Assembly: GCF_016086655.4 (NCBI RefSeq)
Contig: NC_052138.2
Location: 29,647,403-29,711,402 of the forward strand
Direction: 5' to 3'
DNA from: Lepeophtheirus salmonis
Lineage: Eukaryota > Arthropoda > Copepoda > Siphonostomatoida > Caligidae
DNA: 64,000 bases
Shown: piece after piece, positions 31,101-43,249 of the stretch
Numbering within the stretch: position 1 is the stretch's first letter
How the letters are laid out: every line of letters begins with the position of its first letter
Made by a program: the position numbers and the translations under genes
The notes under the pieces: generated by a model
Database searches by the model: none
Seen by the model: the letters and a program-made list of their open reading frames with translations, nothing else
What the model was told of the DNA's origin: nothing

Positions 31101-34100
31101 ATTACAGTATCAAGATATAAACAATATTCACATTTTCAGCCGTCTGGCATATGTTTCCCCCTTGTTGGAATAAAAACTGTAAAATAAGGCGTAGTTTCTA
31201 TTCGATGGTAAATGCATTTAACGTGCCCTCAAACAATACTGAGTCAAATAGTCACAAAACTGTCAAAAGAGATTTTTTTAGAATGAAATCTTATCATTCT
31301 AACAACATCTAGCGTAAGCAGATCACATTTATACAACACTAAAATAGGAAAAATAATGTGTTTCTTTTTAATAATCTTATTACATTGATAAAAACCTCTA
31401 CAAATCCCGTTTTTGAATGAGCCTAATCAAATTTTTGTTAATATATATTTCAGATGAAGGTACAATGGTAAGCAAATATGAATACCTCTTTTCGAAAAAA
31501 TTATCATTTATTAGCAAAAAAGAGAAGAGAGTTTTATCTGCTTTGGGCTTTAGGTAAATATGTTAAATTTATGTAATTATTTTCATATTTATTTAAAAAT
31601 AGAAATCTCATAATACTTTTTAAGGTAGGCCTTTTTATTTTCTTCATTATCAATAATAGGGTGGATATTAGAGTCTACGAGTAAAAATAGGACATATCTA
31701 CATTTTCTCAAATCCAGGTCGACCTTGATATGTTCGAGTAAATTTTGGATAGCTCAGCTTTTGGATCCAAATCTGAAATCAAAATTAGACGGATACTTAT
31801 ATCAATTTGTATGAGCATTTCACACAAAATTTGGGATTACGGTTACATTTTTACCAATTCCTGATGCTTAAACAATGAATGACCAAATGATTTTACTATT
31901 AGGATGTTATTATTAGAGCTGTTATAATTATAACATTGGACCCTTGGATACCTTTTCTCCATCTTGTAACCAGAAACAGAAAAAAGCCATTAATCACTTG
32001 GTAGTTTGCCATTTATGGAATTATTATTCTATAGCAGTTGATAATTGATAACAGGTAAATAAGAACTGATACAAATCAAACCTATGAACATAAATAACAT
32101 TGATTAGAGGAAAAGAAGAAACAACATCGACAGCTGGCTACCAATTACAGCGTACATTTTTTTGTTACTTAGGTCATGCAGTGTGGAATAACCACGGACC
32201 TCACTAACATAAATACATTGAATGTATTTTGTTGTCATCTGTTGATGTTTCTACTACTTTTCTCTAAATCAAATGCTCTGAACGCTGACTGGGGTTGAAT
32301 TATAATTAGCTCATTTTAATAATATATAATAATTCAATAGTTGCGAAGAATTGTCCAACTATCAGCTGATTTTGTGCCTATTTTTGTTTCTCTTCGGAGG
32401 TAAGGTTTCGTGATCCAATTAAGGTAAGGCTCTGCCCGATGCAACAGTTTATCTTTATGTCTCCCCAAGCACTAATCAAGATAATTAGAGATGTTACGTT
32501 CTATATTGATATTTTTTTTAAACTAGGATTAAGTAACACTATAGGCTTTTTAAGACCAAACAAATCCCTCGGATCTTTTTTAAGTATCCGGAAAAGTTTG
32601 GCTCCAGTTCGGGTTTCAGATCTTTTTTAATAATACAACCGGGTCCATGACATGTCCTATCTTAATCTACGGGTCTACCTTTAGAGAAAAAAATATATAA
32701 TTCCGTTACGAAATCAACCCCCACCCCCCAAAAAAAAAAATATATATATATATAAAATGAATTAAAATCACTTAATGAACAATCTTTTTTTTGGTGGATT
32801 ATATATAATTAAATCAAACTTTTATGATGAAGTAATTAAATGCAGGATCTACCGAGTAAATACATATTTTCCGTGAATCTCCTGTAGTTGTCAACCCCCA
32901 ATAAACCTCGGAAAAAAATCATGTTTTTATTGTTAAAAATGTATGCTTGGTTGAACCAATTCGGAAGATTAGCATCACCCTAATATATGTGTGTATCAAG
33001 GTACGTGACTATAGTTCTTACGTGTGTACATAGTATGAATTATTTATAAGAAACAAATATGTAGTGTGTTTCTGTTTAACTAATTCAAGAGGTTTTTTCT
33101 CCTCTTCTAAATCCAACTCTACTCGAATCAGGGCTTGTAATAATTATCAGAACACAAGTAGGATCTCCTCCCTCAATGTAAATCTTGATATTACATGTAT
33201 AATATATTTTATATAATATTTGTATGCTTAATCTTTTACCAGATTTGAAACGATTTTTCATTTTTCTAATTATTGGTTAAGGCTTTCTCTAGCAAAGAAA
33301 AAAAATAAAGAAAAGGAAACCGCTAGAAGCAACTTATTAATTACATTAAAGAAATTGTATTAATTAAAACTTCTTTATATTATATGTAAGGAAGGGATTT
33401 GTGTAAAGAAAAAAACTTAGTATAGTGATTAGAAAGTAAAATACGGTTGTCGCGTGTGCTTTTTTTTTTTTTTTTTTTTGGTTCATTAACTAATCGGCCA
33501 TTGCAGAGTTAATTTCTCCCTCTGAAGTAAACATTCAAGCTTATTTTTAGTGCAAATGTTTATAAAAATGCATAATAAAATAAATAAATAAATTATAATA
33601 TTTTTGCTGAACTAATGTAATTTTAAATGCAGAAAATTGCCCTCTTTAGAGCAGTAACTCAATTTTTATACCCAAAATCATATTACAAGCAGCTGATACT
33701 AACAGAGTCTTAATTCAAGAATATAGTTTTGGGTTTTTTTTTTTTTTTAAACATACCGGCGTTGCATATGATTTTAATCTCTTTTTATAGCTAACCAAAC
33801 AGTTGCTAAACTGAATTACTTTACCTCAGTATGTGTGAAAATGATGCTTTCTTAAGGGCATTTTAAAATTGGGTTCGTTTATCAAGGATCAATAACAAGG
33901 GCGGCACTAACAGTTTTAACATCATTCATTGGCAGTTAAATGAATTGTAATGTGAGTGTTTTTTGTTTTTGTTTTTCAAAGTATCATAAATTTATCAGTA
34001 AAGGAAATTTTCTCAAAATGGATTAGTTAAGGCCTTGTGTATGCATGAATAGCATGTATATGCATATATATATGTATTTCCCATGAAGATGCTGACAACT

Positions 34101-34769
34101 AAGATATGAATCTCACAAAAACCATGTTTCCAGCACGTAAGCTTTCTTTGAAGTGATATTATTATAACTAAATGGTGGAGTTTGCATATTTTATAATAAA
34201 TACAAGTGTATGGTAGATAAAAGTAAAGTTTGCAAACAAAGGGATAAGCACGCCAGTTACCTTGAGTAGATTCCTTGTCTTGTTTTTCCTGGGAAATATG
34301 TTCCTTTTTATGATTCCACTGATGACGTCATATGATTATTTTTGCTCATAGAGAATATAACTTCTTCTTCCCTTTACAGAATTTGCCTTGATAATTCTGT
34401 CAAAATTGTGAATTCATGAAGACTACGTAGTTTGTTACAAATGGGGAGGGCATTTCTGAGAGTGCAATGAGAAGCCCGAAGCGAGGCATATGGTATTAAT
34501 GAAGTAAGACCCATATTAACATCTACTGTCTTTTATTTGAATTTGACAGGATAAAATGAATTGCTATTATACCGAGTGATCATTATTTAATGTCACACCA
34601 TTTTGATGGTAAAAAAAATTTCATAAATACTCATTCTTCGAGGTTGTTTGTAAAAAATAATCTATTATGCTGTTTTATGTTGAGTCATTTTTATTTTCAA
34701 AACAACTCTTTATTTTGAACTCTTTCATCACAACAGATGCTGAAGAATTATCATTAAAAACATGATTAA
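31101..34769. other. Long intergenic region, nothing recognised
   Basis: In 3.7 kb I find only short AT-rich frames (for example 32439-32630), poly-T tracts (33461-33479 and 33735-33748) and a TA microsatellite at about 32740-32754. No terminal repeats, transposase motif or exon-like frame was seen. Confidence 0.5.
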
Positions 34770-35530
34770 TTAAAAAAAAAAAAAATATCAAGACCATCAG
34801 GGAAGCCTTCCTGGTCAGTGGGAGGACCATATTTAAATCAAAAATTGCAAGAGCTGGCCAAGTTTCGAGGAACCTAAGCCAGGAAATAAAAATAAGTTTA
34901 CACCAAGGCGATGTCTACCAATATCCTGAGCAAATCTTACTTCCCAATGAGGAGGATGGCCAAGGAATACAATATAGGAAGGAAGACACTCAAGATGATT
35001 GTCGGAGAGGACCTAGTACTCAAATCTTAATAAGTACACAAAAATCAGCTTCTATTTGAAGCCCCAAAAAGAATAGAAATGACAGAATAACGATACTGCT
35101 GGACTGATACGTGAGTAACCCGGATTTCATTGTTATCTACTCTGACGAGAAACTTTTGTTAAAAGCAGGAAATATAATACTTTGCAATAATGACTCAGAC
35201 ATAAATCCAAGTGGCAGCGTGGTTTACAGGACCTAGTTGCCAGCCTCAAATATGATCTGGCCTATTGTTGCTTCAAATGGGTCAAAATCTCATGTTTTCA
35301 GATTCTAGATGGAATCAACATCAACAACCATGTTTATCTTGGTTTCTTAAATAATTAAGGGAAGCCATGGATCCAATCTGATTTTCAAGGGGATCAAATC
35401 TGATTTTGCATTGCCAGCTCACACTGTCAATGTGACTTATGCCTAGTGTAGGAAGAATTTTCAACACTTCTGGTCATAGGAAATCAGACCTCCTTTTTCT
35501 CCTGATCTTAAGCCGTCTTAACATGTCTTG
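34770..35530 (+). pseudogene. Tc1/mariner (maT-like) transposase remnant, nearly full span
   Basis: In shifting frames the order is IKTIREAFLVSGRTIFKSKI, then MSTNILSKSYFPMRRMAKEY with NIGRKTLKMIVGEDLVLKS (helix-turn-helix). Next is NPDFIVIYSDEKLLL (first catalytic aspartate, SDE), MIWPIVASNGSKSHVF, FALPAHTVN, and FQHFWS followed by EIRPPFSPDLKPS. The second aspartate position, normally QDGAPAH, reads DFALPAH. The sequence ends right after SPDLKP, so the third acidic residue and the C-terminus are missing. Stops are frequent. No TIR was identified. Confidence 0.7.
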
Positions 35531-36478
35531 TTATTAAATGAATTAAATTTCATAGTAATAATAAATTGTAATCACCCAGTAGAGCGGAGAACCTTTAACA
35601 TTTATTGTAACATTAGTGTGGGAAAATATTTGTGAATATTGTAACTAGGTGTGAATTTGTCATTCAGAGCAAGATGTTAAGACCACGACGATCTCGCAGC
35701 CACCAGTTTTTACTTTTCAAATTGCTAATCTATTTATTCTATAGTTATTTTTTCCAAAACAAATCTGGTTTTAGGACATATTTAATTTAAATTAAAACGC
35801 TTCTTGTAAAGTTTAACTGAAATTTGGTGTTAAGAAAGGAAACATAAATCCAAACAATAATAAACTTATGTATTTCCTCTCCAGCATTACCAAGAAACAG
35901 TTGGTTTAAATATGTAAATTGGATCACTGCAGGCTCTATGAGAAACAGTGACACGTGTTTCTTAAAGGAAGACTTTGTGTACAATTCATCCTTCTTACCC
36001 TACAGATTTAAAAAAGTCTATTTAAAAAAATATACATATATATGATATTTTTTAAGAGAATTTCAAATATTGAATTTTTTTTGTTAAATAGGTTTTTGGT
36101 AATAAATCATTGATAAACGTTAACAATGTTTGTTTAAAACATTTTTAGCTGATACTTCATTTACGAGAAAAAGAGAGTCAAGAGAAGCAATAACTGCTTT
36201 AGTTTGTTGGAATTGGCGCCCCTCCCAGTATAGTTTTTTAGGGATTGTAAAGTTTTTCTGTGGAGATCATATTTTAATCACAATATGATCGAGTTTCGAT
36301 CAAAAGAGTATCTGATTTGTCCTATATAATATATTAAAAGAAAAATCATAGTAAGTGATGGTATAAGGTGTCATTAGCTGGTCCTGTGAGACAGTCATTA
36401 TCTTTGTACTCTTGGGGTTTAAAAATTAAAAAAATTTATTGTGTGAGCACCCTCCCATTCCCACTTAAAAGAAATAAC
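35531..36478. other. Intergenic, nothing recognised
   Basis: The minus frame at 35787-35984 has no motif. A short stretch at 36040-36075 resembles the AT-rich repeat family. Confidence 0.4.
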
Positions 36479-36755
36479 TTATACCTTTCAACAATATGGT
36501 CTCCCTCTAACACGTTCAATATGATGCAAAAATGGTGTGACACTCATTTTCTGAGCGTTTGGAGCAACAACTTTCTACATCCAACCAATCCGTATTTGAA
36601 TCTGATGTATTTTGGAAAACAGGATGAGAAAAAAAACCCCATTCAAATGTTTAGGTTCTGAACCCCTCCCTAATGAAGGCTTGGAAACATATTCCCATAG
36701 AAGTGGTCCGTGCCTACAGTTATGTTTTAGCTAACAGACTCTAAGGCTATAATTT
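36479..36755 (+). pseudogene. Tc1/mariner (DD37D-like) transposase C-terminal remnant
   Basis: The reading starts YTFQQYGLPLT, the second-aspartate block normally FQQDGAP. The aspartate is replaced by tyrosine (codon 36494-36496). It continues in frame 36368-36661 with MQKWCDTHFLSVWSNNFLHP, then TNPYLNLMYF, the block of the third acidic residue, also altered. Then it gives SLMKAWKHIPIEVVRAYSYV and LANRL. The long plus frame at 36368-36661 is thus partly this remnant and not an independent gene. Confidence 0.65.
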
Positions 36756-38349
36756 CTACAAATGTACACAATTTTCGATAATTTTTTGTCATTTGTTGAT
36801 ATGATATCCAATAGCGTTCTACATTTTTTCAGTATTATAGTTGAAATATTTGCAATTATAAAACTAACTTTAAAAATTAGAAAAGGAAAAACGGTTGATG
36901 CGTTTGCTCCTTCTTCATTTTCTTTTTTTTCATTATTAAAATAGGTCGTCATGGTGTCAACTTCTACCTCTGGAATAAGCAAGGTTATTCTCAGTGTAGC
37001 AATAATCATTTTCTCCCTTTCCCCCCCCCCTCTCAAATAATAAAAAAGGCAACTAATATGAACAGGGGCGTTACTTCGGTAGTAGACGATGTTTCGCTCC
37101 AGCCTTCTCATTGCACTCTATTTCTCTTACAAAAAATGTCAACTTTAGTCATTATATCGCCCGATTGAGTCGTTTTACGTTCTTTTTCAAATTGAAGAAT
37201 AATAGTCTAGTTGGTCCACTTACAGATTCATAGTCCAAAAATTGGTCATGACCAAAAAGAACATTTGAAAAACAAATTTTCTAATTTAAAATCTGATTTT
37301 TAAGTTCAATTATGATTACATTGAATTCATTTTTTAATCAAAATGACTATTTGATAAAAGTTGGTAGACTTTTATCAAAAATGTCAAACCATTTTAAATG
37401 TTCAATTGAAGCCCTTGGAGCGTTTGGTGAAAACCATTATACATATGATGTTAATAATAGTTACACAAAGAATAGAGTTTTGGCGTCTATTTGTGAGCCA
37501 ACCTTAGCATTTCAAGTTGAAATAAGTTTCAGCTGACACATACTTTTATCTATTTTATTTTTAGAAATATAATCTCCCGATAATTAAATTAAAAAAATAA
37601 TGATTCACACAATTTGCTTATAAAGTTTTTAGAAACCATTTTATTTAATTTTACCAAAGGTATTATTTTAGTTGACATTTTTTCTTTTGTAATGTGCAAT
37701 ACAATTAAAGTTGTTTTAATCTCATTAGTTAGTAAAAAAGTAAAATTAGAATAGTATTTACTTAAACAGTTTTAATTAATATTGGGTTGGTATTTTTTTT
37801 TCTTCTTCAAAGAAATGGTTTTTTTTAATATATGAGTACATATGTACGCAAAATCCATTAAACGTGAGAAAATATATATTTGGGAGTTTGTGCCAATTTT
37901 TCTCAGCAACACACAAAATGATTTATGAAGAAATTAGATCAATACAAGGTAGTTAATTCTACGTATGGAAAAGCTCTCATAAATGATAATCCGAAAATAA
38001 TTTTCTCAATTTGAACGACACTTTGGCAATAATTAAGTTAAAAGAATTGTTTAAGTTTTCATATTCTATAAGTTAATAAAAAATGCAGATTTATTTACAA
38101 CATTATGACCACCTTTTACCGTCTATTTAGACATTTGTTTTGTTTTTGATTTGTAAAAATGGATCCATGTTTTATCTACAATGATAAAACAACCCAAAAC
38201 TGATTTAAATTTTGTACAAATAGAGTTAGCCTTTTTTTTCATCAATTGTCAATAATTAAGTCACCCATTTTCCCAAAAACATTTAAACTTGTAAATACTG
38301 ATGCAAGATGTTCAAAACTACATTTGTTTGTTATCTATTGTAACTTTAC
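36756..38349. other. Intergenic, nothing recognised
   Basis: Frames at 36731-37111 (minus, 126 codons) and 37312-37536 (plus) show no motif. A C-run is at about 37020-37030. Confidence 0.4.
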
Positions 38350-38545
38350 TTGTCGTCGATATTTAAACATGAATTTCAAATATTATTTTTTTGTGAGAAA
38401 AATGTCAAAAATCCAAAGTTAAATTTTGGAGAAAAAAAAAATTTGAAAAATGAAATTATATATCAAATATTAAACTTTTTTGAAAACAAAAATCAAATAT
38501 TAAACTTTCTTGTAAAAAGCAAAAATTCCTGGAGACTCCCCTACT
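38350..38545. repeat. Short copy of the AT-rich degenerate-repeat element
   Basis: Units AATTTCAAATATTA, GTCAAAAATCCAAAG and the typical terminal AAAAAGCAAAAATTCCT followed by CCCCT are present. It matches the right part of 9036-9830. The frame at 38350-38589 arises from the repeats. Confidence 0.55.
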
Positions 38546-39841
38546 TTAATAATAATTTCCGGATTGGTTACTTAAATGTGGCGTCCTGAGCAAGGAAGTG
38601 TTACCACAACGAAACTCAATAAACTACTTGATAATCTTTTTAAGTAATGGAGAAGATTTTCTTTGCTGTTGTTTTTTTGTTTTTGTTTATTGCTTCTGTT
38701 AGGGATTTTTTTGTGTAAACTGTAAAGTTTTATTAATACTCGAAAATCACTACTTTTCATTGTAAAAATTATGATCAATTAGAGCCATATCCGAATGGAT
38801 GTCAATCCAAGATTAAATAATCAATATAAAATTTTCTGTAAATTCCATCCATATCATGTCGCATCCAAACATGTTCAATTTTATGTTCAAGTATTATTGA
38901 TTCATTCAATTGTACGTGACCTATCAGTTTATCCTTGTACAGCTATGTAAATCACTAAATCATTTATAGAAGTGTAGTTATGTTTAAGGAAATTGGGATT
39001 ATAAATCAGATTGTATTTTTTCTTGATTGTAAAATAGTTTCACATAGGACAAAAGTAGCATACATGACATAAATAAGCCTTGCTAACGTAAAATAAATAT
39101 GATTTATGATATGAGACTGAGAGACAGATACGGAGAGAGGAGAGACACACAGTTCAAGGATGAATGCTTATTCAGCAAAATTGAACGGTCTACTGTATCC
39201 TTTCCCTGTAACTTAAAAAAAAAAGTGGTTGTCGGCAGTGCCATTCAAAAACATGGGCATGATGAATACAACGGTCGGCTAATTGAAACTGTCTGCCGGG
39301 ATGAATTCTGGCATCCTGTGATACGTATTTACGACACATAGGCATACCAGTTGAAAATGTAACACATTCAGTAAAACCCCATTCCAGACCAGGAGCTGGG
39401 TTGAAATTAAATGTAGGTGCCGGAATCGCTTGGTCTCAACAAAAATCTCTATGACTCAATACTCAAATGATATTAAGTAAAATTTAAGAGAAGTAAATTC
39501 ATTCTATTATGTTTCCACGTGACTGCAATTCCGGGAAGAGTGATTAGAATTGACTAACCACATCGGGGTAATTCCTTCATATTCTCTTCCTAGATAATGA
39601 GTGGAATTTATGTTTACATATATATTCTATGCTCTCTTACTACTACGTGCAGCTAATCTAATTAAACATAATAACAGTTGATCTCATTTCAAAAACATTC
39701 AAACTGTCAAGGTTACCTCGTCATTTTCCGGTTCCTTTTACATTCTAAAAATCATTATAATTAACAACTCTAATCATAGTTTGTGTTCCCAATTTCAAAA
39801 CACCTCCCTCTTATATGCGTACGTACTTTGTACACGGCCCC
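38546..39841. other. Intergenic; one unassigned 80-codon frame
   Basis: The plus frame at 39099-39341 starts in a purine-rich GAGAGA stretch. It contains VVVGSAIQKHGHDEYNGRLI, which looks less AT-biased than its surroundings, but I recognise no family. Confidence 0.35.
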
Positions 39842-40212
39842 ACTAGTATTGGGTCGGTCTGGACTGAATGAAACGGACCGACTATCCATCGGTTGAAACT
39901 GAGTAAGTCGATGGACCGCCAATCAAAATTAGAAAGGAAAACATGGGACGTCACACACCTTTTTTAAAGTAATATACATTAATTGTGATATTCATTTCGT
40001 TGCTACTTTTAAATAAGACATTGTTATGTCTCTGCAAGCTGGTTGTATAATTTTAAAAGCTTCTTTTTTTGTGGTCTACGCCTTCAGTGCATAGACTGAT
40101 GCTAAACCGAGTCACGTGACTAGGTTTTTATTATTGGTTCATTTTTTTGGACCGTCCGAGTGAGTGGATCACGTCATCGACTTAAATCGATAATGGAACG
40201 ACCCAATGCTAG
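39842..40212. mobile_element. MITE with CTAGYATTGGGTCG ends
   Basis: The left end CTAGTATTGGGTCG (39842-39855) and the right end CGACCCAATGCTAG (40199-40212) are inverted copies with one mismatch. Further inside, AAGTCGATG follows in both orientations (near 39905 and 40178). The interior of about 340 bp has no frame. If the outer CTAG is a target duplication, the element proper is a few bases shorter. Confidence 0.65.
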
Positions 40213-40670
40213 CCCTCATTTTTAATTTAATGAAACCTCATAACAGCCTAACTGCTCTTTTCCCAAACATGCTTCGAATTATCAGGGTCAACATGTAGTT
40301 TTTTTGGTTTTTTTTACCATGCTGCCAAGGCATATTTATTATAACTGTACTCATGAACTTTTTTAAATATATAATAAAATCTTTGAAGGAAAGCATTTTG
40401 AACATATAAATGCAATAGGTAGATAACAAGAAATTAATTCAATGTTAAGCACATATAAAAAGCTTTTTATGGGATGATAAATTAGTTATTCCAAAGTATG
40501 AATCTATACAAAAGGCTGATAATTATGTAGGTATCTAAAGTTTTTTTTTTTTTTTCATTTTTGAGATACAGAATGATGAAGATCGATTAGGTAATGTAAA
40601 TTTTATTGAAGAGCTTTTGATTATATATATATTATTTGAATAATAAAACTAGATTTATGTATGTTATATA
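40213..40670. other. Intergenic with a short repeat shared with 53340-53470
   Basis: CCCAAACAT, AATTATCAGGGT and a poly-T stretch at about 40258-40330 recur in the same order at 53375-53440, so this is a dispersed repeat of unknown kind. Confidence 0.4.
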
Positions 40671-40765
40671 CAGTGAGCCCTCGTTAATCACGGTTGATAC
40701 AGACCAAGACCAGACACGAATATGTTAGACCCCCATTATAAAGAGTTGTTTTTCTAAACGTTCGC
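40671..40765 (+). mobile_element. Pogo/Tigger-like terminal fragment
   Basis: CAGTGAGCCCTCGTTAATCA follows TA at 40669-40670 and continues CGGTTGATACAGACCAAGACC. CAGT..(G/A)CCCTCG(T/A)TTATC.CGG is the typical end of pogo-like elements across animals. No opposite end was found. It may be a solo end or be linked with the transposase remnant just to the right. Confidence 0.5.
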
Positions 40766-40862
40766 AAGCAGAAAAAAAAAGTACAACGCTGCAGTGACTT
40801 TTATTTCTTAAACGGTTTTTTTTTAAATATTCACGAAATCAATAAACATATAAATTTGACAT

Positions 40863-41700
40863 TCAATCAATGAAGTTGTCATTAGCTTGTATTAAAAGCT
40901 CACAACGTCCCCAAAAACGCACCACCGCCTTTTTTACCGTCCCATTGGTTAAAATCCGAAATGCCCTCATTATCTCATCTGTCAGGGATCTTGTGCTGAT
41001 GTGGGGATCTTCGTTGGAAACCCATTCAACATTGCCCAGACAAAATAATCAAACGGATTCAATTCCGGTGACTTTAGAGGTCAATATCTCGTTGGAACGT
41101 ACATCACATTCTCAAAATTCAAAATTGAGTGTTCTTTTGCTAGTGTGACAGAGTGCCCCTTTCGCTACCAGATCCAAGGTTGGTGTTGCGAAAAAGGGGA
41201 AGACTTTGGTGCACAGAACACTGATGTTGATCTTGTCCTTCATCTTTTGACCCTACTTGAAGATGAAAGACGGCATAACGTTACCTTCGCTGCTAACAAC
41301 GCCAAGAACTATAGAATGCTATGGGCACATGGTCTTCATGGAATTTATAAGGACTGTTGGCTATCCATGTATTGTTCCTCGAGTTATACTTCTGGGTTTG
41401 ACAGAAATTTTTCTGATCTGAGAAGAACCAGACAAGATCTTTCACTGGAGTCTTCTGTTTCAGCTTGATCAAAGCATTGGTTCAAATTACCCTTTTCTTC
41501 CTGTTTGATATGGTTAGAAGCAGTCCTTTGCGACATGCATAGCGTGGTACCGTAGGTCTTTATTTATGGCACGATGCACAGTTGAGCATGATGCTACATT
41601 GATGCTGTCAGCGATCTCATTCATCGATTGCCCGTAATTCTTCTATTTTATTTTTTTTTCTCTATCTTCCTCAACAATGTAAGACTTTGTACGATTTTGG
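40863..41700 (-). pseudogene. Tc1/mariner (DD37D-like) transposase remnant, most domains visible
   Basis: On the minus strand, from about 41640 leftwards: NEIADSINVASCSTVHRAIN (second helix-turn-helix), then PVKDLVWFFSDQKNFCQTQK with the first catalytic aspartate in FSDQK. Next are NSRNNTWIANSPYKFHEDHV, LGVVSSEGNVMPS, GALCHTSKRTLNF in place of QDGAPCHT, and SPELNPFDYFVWAMLNGFPT (third aspartate in PFD). The C-terminus is MRAFRILTNGTVKKAVVRFW and ending NDNFID with a stop at 40863-40865. Frames change at least four times. The plus frames at 40870-41468 are shadows of this remnant. Confidence 0.75.
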
Positions 41701-42504
41701 CCGTATTCTGTTCACAAGTTTTCCGGAAAATTATCATCACTGGGTCCTAAACCATCCTGACCAACATGCTTCTGATTTTGGACGAATTGAGTAGTGCATC
41801 CTAACGCTATAGCCAAAAACGTGTTGTCTATTTTACCATTTAAATTGCATAAAATATACTAGAGTTTTCGACGTTTTCTGTTACGAGTTGAACTATCGTT
41901 GAGGTGTAATGCATTTAAATTCCGTTATGTCTTAAGTTTTACGTTAGAGAGTGATGTATGGTGGAATCCCTCTGAATTCATTTAGGAACTTCGCTAAGTT
42001 TGATAAAGCAAAAATATAATCTAATATGCTTCCCATTAGTTTTTCCCGATTTATTTTTCTTGTAATACGTCATCTACACGAGGTCGTGTTTATTTTAAAA
42101 ATTTGTAAACTGTCATAATTAAACGTGTATCTTCCAATTTATCGAGTAAAATTTTAATCTCCAAAAATTAACATGTTTTGCTCTTTTATTCCAGGTGACG
42201 CATAACACAAATAATATACCTATTTGATAAAGAAAATGAGCGTATTCGCCCTATAAAAATGAACTTTTACAAACAAATTGTACAACGCTCTCATTTTTCC
42301 TTCTCTAATACTTATATCTATATTAATATAACAAAGTTTGTGAGTCTGTGCCCAGGCATGTGTTTGTATAAAAATATCACTGTTTCTGGGAGTTTTTTTG
42401 GTTATATCATAATTCATGTGCATTTTCAGTAAATGTTAAGGTTTAAATTAAATATATACACTAGTATGTTCAAAATTAATATTGAGACTTAAGTACTCAT
42501 TAGT
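41701..42504. other. Intergenic, nothing recognised
   Basis: No motif or terminal repeat found. The minus frame at 42220-42423 is unremarkable. Confidence 0.4.
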
Positions 42505-42519
42505 CATCCCAACATGTTA

Positions 42520-42575
42520 ATTCTTTGTTTCCTCATTATTATTCTATCATTCTTGAGGACAGAACACGTCATATG
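42520..42575. repeat. Dispersed short repeat (CATTCTTGAGGA.AGAACA), copy 1
   Basis: The core TTATTCT.TCATTCTTGAGGA followed by AGAACA is shared with 42905-42945, 53570-53625 and 55450-55490. It has no coding content. Confidence 0.55.
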
Positions 42576-42839
42576 AATTGATATAAGTACTGAGTAGTTA
42601 CGTGGGAGTGTCCTCATGAAAAAAGGAAAATAACAATAACGATTTCTTGGAGAGTTATCTTTTAGATTATTATTAAAGCAAAATTTGTCTTTTAGCGGAT
42701 GTGTAATTACTCGAGGCAATGCGGGGTACTACCACTAGTATAAAACTACTATTTAGCTACGAGTGTGCACAACTAGAGCTCAGTCCATCTTATGTAAATA
42801 GGGGAATACATATATTTAAAGTTTTAAATCCTTGGCATT

Positions 42840-42945
42840 TTTGTGTGTGGGATTTTTTCTGTTGTTGGCAACTTGAGCAATGTTCTGCTTTTTCTGATGT
42901 TAATATCTGTTATTCTTTCATTCTTGAGGAGAGAACATATTAATA
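42840..42945. repeat. Dispersed short repeat, copy 2
   Basis: It carries the same core, ending GAGGAGAGAACATATTAATA, and shares TTTTTTCTGTTGTTGGCAAC upstream with looser matches before the 55 kb copy. Confidence 0.5.
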
Positions 42946-42981
42946 TAAAGTAGTAGAATTTGATTAAACAACATCCTTATA

Positions 42982-43245
42982 CAGGGTGCGATCTCTATTG
43001 AAGCTAGTTTTTAACATTTTACAAAACTCTACATATGTCCAGTAAAAATTATGATAAACACTTTGAATTTTCTCAGGATATATATTAATATGTACTATTT
43101 CGAGTTAACAAATAAAATCACCGTCTACAGCCACGATGTCCTCCAGGTCGGACCCCAAATGGGCAAAATTGTTCACGACTTTTTCTCTCGGGATCTTAAT
43201 GTTTACACGACCATGATAGCGGTAATAAGAGTCTCCGTCTTGCTA
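42982..43245 (-). pseudogene. Tc1/mariner 3' end: TIR plus transposase C-terminus
   Basis: CAGGGTGCGATCTCTATTGA starts at 42982 after TA, a Tc1/mariner TIR. On the minus strand from 43240 the reading is TLITAIMVV, then after a one-base shift NIKIPREKVVNNFAHLGSDL and EDIVAVDGDFIC with a stop. This is the C-terminal helix block (SL..A....W..I......C..F..RLE.V....GDFI). Nothing of the catalytic core remains to the right. Confidence 0.6.
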
Positions 43246-43249
43246 TAGA

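Noticed and set aside
32740..32754. TA microsatellite as a possible origin or regulatory site
   Set aside because: Short, common in AT-rich DNA, no associated motif.
36731..37111. 126-codon minus-strand frame, the second longest in the window
   Set aside because: Low-complexity composition, overlaps the end of a plus-strand transposase remnant, no recognisable domain.
40870..41468. Plus-strand frames of 92 and 107 codons that look protein-like
   Set aside because: Antisense to a Tc1/mariner transposase remnant with ordered motifs on the minus strand.
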